A stretch of 64,000 nt of DNA from Domibacillus indicus. Its GTDB lineage: Bacteria > Bacillota > Bacilli > Bacillales > Domibacillaceae. The notes below the pieces were generated by a model. The model had not been told where the DNA came from and ran no database searches. It worked only from the letters and a program-made list of their open reading frames with translations. Both the position numbers and the translations under genes were made by a program. The first letter of the stretch is position 1; each line of letters starts with the position of its first letter. The DNA lies in the NCBI RefSeq assembly GCF_023715895.1, contig NZ_JAMBOO010000002.1, positions 372,001 to 436,000 of the forward strand, read 5' to 3'. Below, one piece after another: positions 60,160-64,000 of the stretch.

Positions 60160-60594
60160 ATGACCCGTGATACATTATTCGAGCACTTTGTTTCTTTTAT
60201 TGCCTCAGTCCACCGCGTTCAGCACAACCTGACAAAAGATGCACGGCCTGATGGGCTGACAGCTCTTCAGTACAGCATCCTCGAGCATATTGCCGTCAGC
60301 CGCCAGCCTCTTACACCGAGCGATATCAGCTCATGTTTTCATATCTCCATGCCGAATACGAGCCGTGAACTCAAAAAGCTCACTGAGCAAGGGCTGGTTG
60401 AACGAAAAGAAAGTGAGGAAGACCGCAGAAAGCAGTTCATTCACTTATCAGCGGACGGACGAGCCATGATGGATGAAGTGTTTAAGCAAATTCATACACG
60501 ATTTTTGGAACGAGTTGGAGACGTATCAAACGACCAAGTGGATACGATCGCGCATGCGCTTGATGTTCTTCAGAAACATGTTTTTTATGAATAA
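60160..60594 (+). CDS. MarR-family regulator
   Basis: A 144-residue winged-helix regulator: DGLTALQYSILEHIAVSRQP, CFHISMPNTSRELKKLTEQG (recognition helix) and VERKESEEDRRKQFIHLSAD (wing). It begins MTRDTLFEHFVSF with GAGGTGAAAACA upstream. Divergent from the quinone-reductase-like gene. No Cys is present, so direct thiol sensing is unlikely. Confidence 0.87.
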   Translation: MTRDTLFEHFVSFIASVHRVQHNLTKDARPDGLTALQYSILEHIAVSRQPLTPSDISSCFHISMPNTSRELKKLTEQGLVERKESEEDRRKQFIHLSADGRAMMDEVFKQIHTRFLERVGDVSNDQVDTIAHALDVLQKHVFYE

Positions 60595-60725
60595 AAACTT
60601 TTTTGCCAGACCTGCCGCTGTGAAGGGCTGCATCATTTACCAGCACATTGAGATGTGTTTTTATGTTTGATTTCTCTCCAAATGGGGCAACCAAATAAGG
60701 AATACCGAAAGGAGAGAGATGTTAC

Positions 60726-61055
60726 ATGGCAGACTTAAATCGAAATGAAATTCCAGAAACGCAAGGTCAAGTAGAAGAAAAAGTACAGTCAATGGGTCAA
60801 GATAAAAAAGAAGACATTCTGGCAAGTTTTGACACCTTTAAAAATTACCTTGGCGAGAAAGTGGAAAAAGGTGAAAAGCTGGGCATGAATGAAGAGCAGC
60901 TTGCAAAAACAGCGCAAAAAGTAGCCGATTATCTGGCAGCGCATGAGGAGCCGCGCAACCGCGAGGAAAAATTGCTTCAAGAGCTTTGGAAAGTCGGAAA
61001 CGAAGAGCAGCAGCACCAGCTGGCTCATCTGCTCGTTAGACTCGTTCAGCAGTAA
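60726..61055 (+). CDS. DUF3243 protein (YmfJ-like)
   Basis: A 109-residue soluble protein: DKKEDILASFDTFKNYLGEK, VEKGEKLGMNEEQLAKTAQK, VADYLAAHEEPRNREEKLLQ and ELWKVGNEEQQHQLAHLLVR. These match the DUF3243 core (F..F..YL...V..G...GM..E.L...A..VA.YLA...EPRN.EE..L.ELW), which is conserved in Bacillus YmfJ. Function unknown. The N-terminus is longer than in YmfJ. GGAGAGAG precedes the start. Confidence 0.85.
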   Translation: MADLNRNEIPETQGQVEEKVQSMGQDKKEDILASFDTFKNYLGEKVEKGEKLGMNEEQLAKTAQKVADYLAAHEEPRNREEKLLQELWKVGNEEQQHQLAHLLVRLVQQ

Positions 61056-61120
61056 TTCGTCGTTCATTTGGTCAACGCTTGAAACAGCTCAATGATCTCT
61101 AGAGGTACGATTCATAATGT

Positions 61121-61157
61121 AAAAAAGGACTGATATGATGCATATCAGTCCTTTTTT
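61121..61157 (+). terminator. Terminator of the DUF3243 gene
   Basis: AAAAAAGGACTGATATG (61121-61137), ATG, CATATCAGTCCTTTTTT (61141-61157): a perfect 17-bp stem. Confidence 0.85.
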
Positions 61158-61226
61158 GTAGGTGCGGACTTCAACATTCCACTCACCTGTGTATAAGATT
61201 TGTTTATTTGTTTATACTAAAAACAC

Positions 61227-61312
61227 GGACTTGTAGCTCAACGGTGAGAGCGGCCAATAGCTTCCTGGAATGACTATTGTGTATCTTGCGGGTTCAAATC
61301 CCGTCAAGTCCT
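61227..61312 (+). tRNA. tRNA-like RNA with an expanded anticodon arm
   Basis: Acceptor GGACTTG/CAAGTCC (61227-61233 with 61305-61311), D-arm GCTC-AACGGTGA-GAGC with the GG of the D-loop, U8-A9, and T-arm GCGGG-TTCAAAT-CCCGT are normal. The middle 36 bases cannot form a normal 17-base anticodon arm plus variable loop: the best fold is a 6-bp stem CAATAG/CTATTG around a 13-base loop (CTTCCTGGAATGA), and no class II variable arm fits. CCA is not encoded (TTTCG follows). TATACT (61213-61218) could be its -10 box. Either an unassigned tRNA or a tRNA-derived regulatory RNA. Confidence 0.6.
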
Positions 61313-61385
61313 TTCGTGAACGAAAAAGCAAAAAGCTTCCCCTTCTGCATTCCTTTGCTTGACAGAATGAGCAGGCCCAGGCGGC

Positions 61386-62387
61386 CTACTTTTTTTGTTT
61401 ACTGACAGAATTCCTGATCATCAATTCCGTATTTACAAAAATCCGTTCTCCTGTTTCTGTCGACCCTTCCATAAGCCCCAAAAGCTTCTTCGCACCTTGA
61501 ACGCTTATTTTTTCAATTGGCCGCTTTACAGTCGTTAAGCTTGGCGTTGTATATTGGGAAAAGCCAATATCATCGAAGCCAACAATGGAGATATCGTCCG
61601 GCACTTTTAGTCCATGCGCAAACACGGCATTCATTGCGCCGATCGCCATGTCGTCATTGGAGCAAAAGACGGCCGTCGGCGGGTCCATCTGTACCAGAAG
61701 CCGTTCCATTGCCGCATAACCGCTCGGCATATCATAGCTTCCGCATTCAATATAATGGCGCTCAACAGGAAGCTGATGGCGAATAAGCGCTTCCATATAT
61801 CCTTCTTTCCGCTCTACCGTCGACTTAAATCCTTTCATCCCCTTGATAATCGCAACTTTTGTATGGCCGTTTTGAATTAAATGCTCCACCGCCTGAAATG
61901 ACCCTTCCCGGTCGTTGGACAAAATATTGATCGCTTTTTGTTCCTCGACCTGCCGGTTCAAGACCACAAGCGGGATTTTTTGCTGCAAAACATGATATAC
62001 AAACGTGTTGTCCACTTCACTTTGGCTCATTAAAATAATTCCGTCAAACCGCAGCTTTGTAATCGACGCATAATCTTTATAATCATCGATCCCGCGCACA
62101 AACAAGTTGAATTCCTCGCCAATTACGCTGTTTACTCCTTTTACCGTTTCGGCAAAAAAGCTTGGCGACGTTCCCGTTGAAATGCTCGTAAAAAACAAGC
62201 CGATCGTATACGATTTTTTCAGAACAAGGCTTTTAGCACTGTAGTTGGGTGTATAGTTCAGCTGGGCGGCTAAATCCAGTATCTTTTTCCGCGTATCCTC
62301 CTTGATCAATACACTGTTATTCAGCGCTCTTGAAACGGTAGTGTGGGATACATTTGCGAGTTTTGCAATATCTTTAATCGTAACCAT
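61386..62387 (-). CDS. LacI-family transcriptional regulator
   Basis: A 333-residue regulator: the N-terminal helix-turn-helix and hinge (MVTIKDIAKLANVSHTTVSR, ALNNSVLIKEDTRKKILDLA) then a periplasmic-binding-like effector domain (about 60-333: SYTIGLFFTSISTGTSPSFF, IILMSQSEVDNTFVYHVL, NDDMAIGAMNAVFAHGLKVP, SIVGFDDIGFSQYTTPSLTT). It probably controls the adjacent sugar transporter, 77 bases away on the same strand, and perhaps genes beyond the window. ATG at 62387 has AAAGGGTG upstream. Confidence 0.9.
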   Translation of the reverse strand: MVTIKDIAKLANVSHTTVSRALNNSVLIKEDTRKKILDLAAQLNYTPNYSAKSLVLKKSYTIGLFFTSISTGTSPSFFAETVKGVNSVIGEEFNLFVRGIDDYKDYASITKLRFDGIILMSQSEVDNTFVYHVLQQKIPLVVLNRQVEEQKAINILSNDREGSFQAVEHLIQNGHTKVAIIKGMKGFKSTVERKEGYMEALIRHQLPVERHYIECGSYDMPSGYAAMERLLVQMDPPTAVFCSNDDMAIGAMNAVFAHGLKVPDDISIVGFDDIGFSQYTTPSLTTVKRPIEKISVQGAKKLLGLMEGSTETGERIFVNTELMIRNSVSKQKK

Positions 62388-62464
62388 TCCATTCACCCTT
62401 TAGAACTCAAGATTTACTCCCTCTAATAGTACCATAGCCGTTCCTCCGGCACCCTACATCCCCA

Positions 62465-63853
62465 TTATATTTTTGCTTCAAGGTCTTTAATAATCTGCGC
62501 GTGCTTTTCATCCGTAAGCTTGTACATAAATCCGATAATTAAAACCGCAATAGTCAGCGCTGCAGCCGGATAAAGCGTCAGCATCCCTTTAATGCCGAGC
62601 AGCGTACCAGCTGACTGCGCTACATTTGGCACATAGCCGACCAGTGTTAAACTGATACCCGATAAAAAACCAGCCAGAGACTGGGCAAGCTTGCGTGAAA
62701 AGTTAAACAACGAGTATGTAGTCGCTTCTTTCCGCTCTCCCGAAACCCACTCGCCATAATCGATAATATCGGAAACAAGCGCCCATGTAATACCGTTCGG
62801 AATGCTGATCCCTATAAATGCAATCGCAGATAAAATGGTAAATGAGTAAATGTTCGTCGGAATAAAAAAGTTCAGCAAATCGGCTGCAATACAAATGACG
62901 AATCCAAGCATGGCCGTCCGCTTTTTCCCAAACCGGGCTACAAGCTTCGGCATGAAGATCACACCTAGAAAGGAAGAGCCGATAATAATAAAGCTCATGT
63001 TGGCAACGAGTGTCACATTGCCTAAGTTATATTCTGCAAAATACACAAGCAATGCTGATTTGATATTGTAAGCAGAAATAGAGAAAATCGTCATCAAGAT
63101 CAGTGTCAAAAGCGGCTTGTTCGTAATGAACGTTTTGATAATTGACCCAAACGACAGCTTTTCTTTTGGCCCGCCTTTTACGACGATGCGCTCTTTTGTA
63201 TTCCGGTAACAAATGAAAAATCCAATAATCCCGATGACCGACATAATCCCCATTACAACTGGATAGCCGACTTCCGCACGGTCAAACTGCACAATCAGCG
63301 GCATCACAATTACACTTGTAATGAGCAGTGCGCCCAGTGAACCGATTTGACGGAATGTGGCAAGAGACGTCCGTTCCTCCGCATTTTGCGTAATGGCCGC
63401 ACCCAGCGAGCCGTACGGAATATTTGTAAACGAATAAGCAACGCCCCACATCATGTAAATGGCATACGCATACGCAAGCTTGCCTGCGGGCGGTACAGAT
63501 GGTGAGATAAAAAGCAGTACAGTAACGATGGCAAGTGCTAAGCTGCCGAATAAAAGATACGGCCGAAATTTCCCACGCCTGCCGATGTTTTTTCGATAAT
63601 CAATCGAGGAGCCGACAAGCGGGTCCATAACTGCATTAAACAATTTGCTGACCAGAAAAATGGTGCCTGCTGCAGCGGCTGAAATACCGGCTACATCTGT
63701 TAAAAATTTCAACAAATATAACTGGCCTAAATCGAACATAAAACCGTTTCCAAAATCGCCCATGCCATAAGAAATCTTTTCTTTTAAACTCAGCTTTTCC
63801 TTTTTGGTCTCCTGTCCTTTCGGCGCAGGATCTGCTGCAAAAACAGTACTCAT
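62465..63853 (-). CDS. GPH-family sugar/cation symporter
   Basis: A 462-residue major-facilitator protein of the glycoside-pentoside-hexuronide (MelB/XynP/YicJ) type with about twelve helices. SYGMGDFGNGFMFDLGQLY, LLKFLTDVAGISAAAAGTIF, DPLVGSSIDYRKNIGRRGKF (GPH motif 1-like D-P...G...D...GR.GKFRP) and ALVSDIIDYGEWVSGERKEA (motif 2) are diagnostic. It would import a di- or oligosaccharide, possibly a xylo- or galacto-glycoside. The upstream gene of the operon lies outside the window. AGGAGG precedes the ATG pair. Confidence 0.9.
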   Translation of the reverse strand: MSTVFAADPAPKGQETKKEKLSLKEKISYGMGDFGNGFMFDLGQLYLLKFLTDVAGISAAAAGTIFLVSKLFNAVMDPLVGSSIDYRKNIGRRGKFRPYLLFGSLALAIVTVLLFISPSVPPAGKLAYAYAIYMMWGVAYSFTNIPYGSLGAAITQNAEERTSLATFRQIGSLGALLITSVIVMPLIVQFDRAEVGYPVVMGIMSVIGIIGFFICYRNTKERIVVKGGPKEKLSFGSIIKTFITNKPLLTLILMTIFSISAYNIKSALLVYFAEYNLGNVTLVANMSFIIIGSSFLGVIFMPKLVARFGKKRTAMLGFVICIAADLLNFFIPTNIYSFTILSAIAFIGISIPNGITWALVSDIIDYGEWVSGERKEATTYSLFNFSRKLAQSLAGFLSGISLTLVGYVPNVAQSAGTLLGIKGMLTLYPAAALTIAVLIIGFMYKLTDEKHAQIIKDLEAKI

Positions 63854-63892
63854 CATAACCCTCCTGTGCATTGAAGTGATTGCTTGAAATCT

Positions 63893-63920
63893 GCTATACT
63901 GGAGACAAATGTTTTTTCAA
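63893..63920 (-). promoter_or_regulatory. Candidate promoter of the GPH transporter
   Basis: Minus strand: -35 TTGAAA (63920-63915), 16 bases, -10 TATAGC (63898-63893), about 40 bases before the ATG. Confidence 0.5.
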
Positions 63921-63925
63921 AAGGG

Positions 63926-63962
63926 CTTTCTATTCTTGGTTTGGCGACTGGCGAATAGAAAG
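63926..63962 (-). promoter_or_regulatory. Leader hairpin upstream of the GPH gene
   Basis: CTTTCTATTC (63926-63935) and GAATAGAAAG (63953-63962) form a 10-bp stem just upstream of the -35 box. It may be a terminator for a gene outside the window. Confidence 0.4.
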
Positions 63963-63980
63963 TCTTTCCTCTCCACACTA

Positions 63981-63994
63981 CTAAAACGCTTACA
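63981..63994 (-). promoter_or_regulatory. Possible cre (CcpA) site
   Basis: On the minus strand TGTAAGCGTTTTAG matches most of the consensus TGWAANCGNTNWCA, with the last two positions off. At the right edge of the window, upstream of the sugar transporter, it would suit catabolite control. Confidence 0.4.
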
Positions 63995-64000
63995 AAAAGA

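Overview
The window reads as a chromosomal segment of an endospore-forming member of the Bacillaceae with moderate G+C. The basis is genes for small acid-soluble spore proteins (sspK, sspH), a YyaC-type spore protease relative, a Spo0M-like protein, a complete des-desK-desR cold-sensing operon in the Bacillus subtilis order, a RelP-type small alarmone synthetase, a lipoteichoic acid synthase, S-layer-homology proteins, strong AGGAGG-type ribosome binding sites and frequent GTG/TTG starts. The genus cannot be fixed from the sequence alone. No prophage, CRISPR array, transposase or rRNA operon is visible.

Layout. 0-2.5 kb: the end of a luciferase-like monooxygenase, a catalase and ppnP. 2.7-6.1 kb: a three-gene operon of circularly permuted ATP-grasp, alpha-E and transglutaminase proteins, a predicted but largely uncharacterised peptide-forming system. 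6.1-11.3 kb: asparagine synthetase, the organic-peroxide operon ohr-gpx-ohrR with its operator, terD and an SGNH hydrolase. 11.9-14.4 kb: PrsA-like foldase, RelP and two unknowns. 14.4-19.9 kb: desR, desK, des with promoter and operator, then an SLH-anchored 5'-nucleotidase. 20-24.3 kb: an RNA-methyltransferase-like gene, small proteins, a DnaQ-BRCT exonuclease and a TetR/membrane-protein pair around a long perfect palindrome. 24.3-29.7 kb: a histidine kinase paired with a Med-like BMP protein, a cysteine-poor HesB protein, a class I glutamine amidotransferase-like hydrolase and GlpQ. 30.2-30.8 kb: spore cluster sspK-yfhD-like-sspH. 31-36 kb: trhO, a degenerate tRNA-Cys-like gene, GNAT, and a MarR-nitroreductase-monooxygenase operon. 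36-46.8 kb: mostly membrane or unknown proteins, a nuclease, a diguanylate cyclase, a frameshifted membrane gene and a PadR-DUF1700-DUF4097 operon. 47-53.5 kb: Cys-rich protein, LtaS-type enzyme, SLH protein, HNH nuclease, TPP-riboswitch-controlled thiT, cupin and Spo0M-like. 53.7-55.4 kb: a gene-poor stretch with an arsC remnant. 55.4-64 kb: yyaC, MarR-controlled DUF2798 and quinone-reductase-like loci, speD, DUF3243, an odd tRNA-like RNA, and a LacI regulator beside a GPH sugar transporter.

The most unusual signal is a family of intergenic elements at five places (about 11.5, 20.0, 22.5, 27.3 and 59.4 kb). Long copies have inverted ends (TGTAGACAAA/TTTGTCTACA) and lie between two terminator hairpins whose stems are the same within one locus but different between loci. 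Short copies share a 19-base core. Other items worth a second look are the tRNA-like RNA with an expanded anticodon arm, the Med/BMP-kinase pair and the ATP-grasp operon.

Start codons were chosen from ribosome binding sites. All functional names rest on recognition of motifs by reading; no database search was run.
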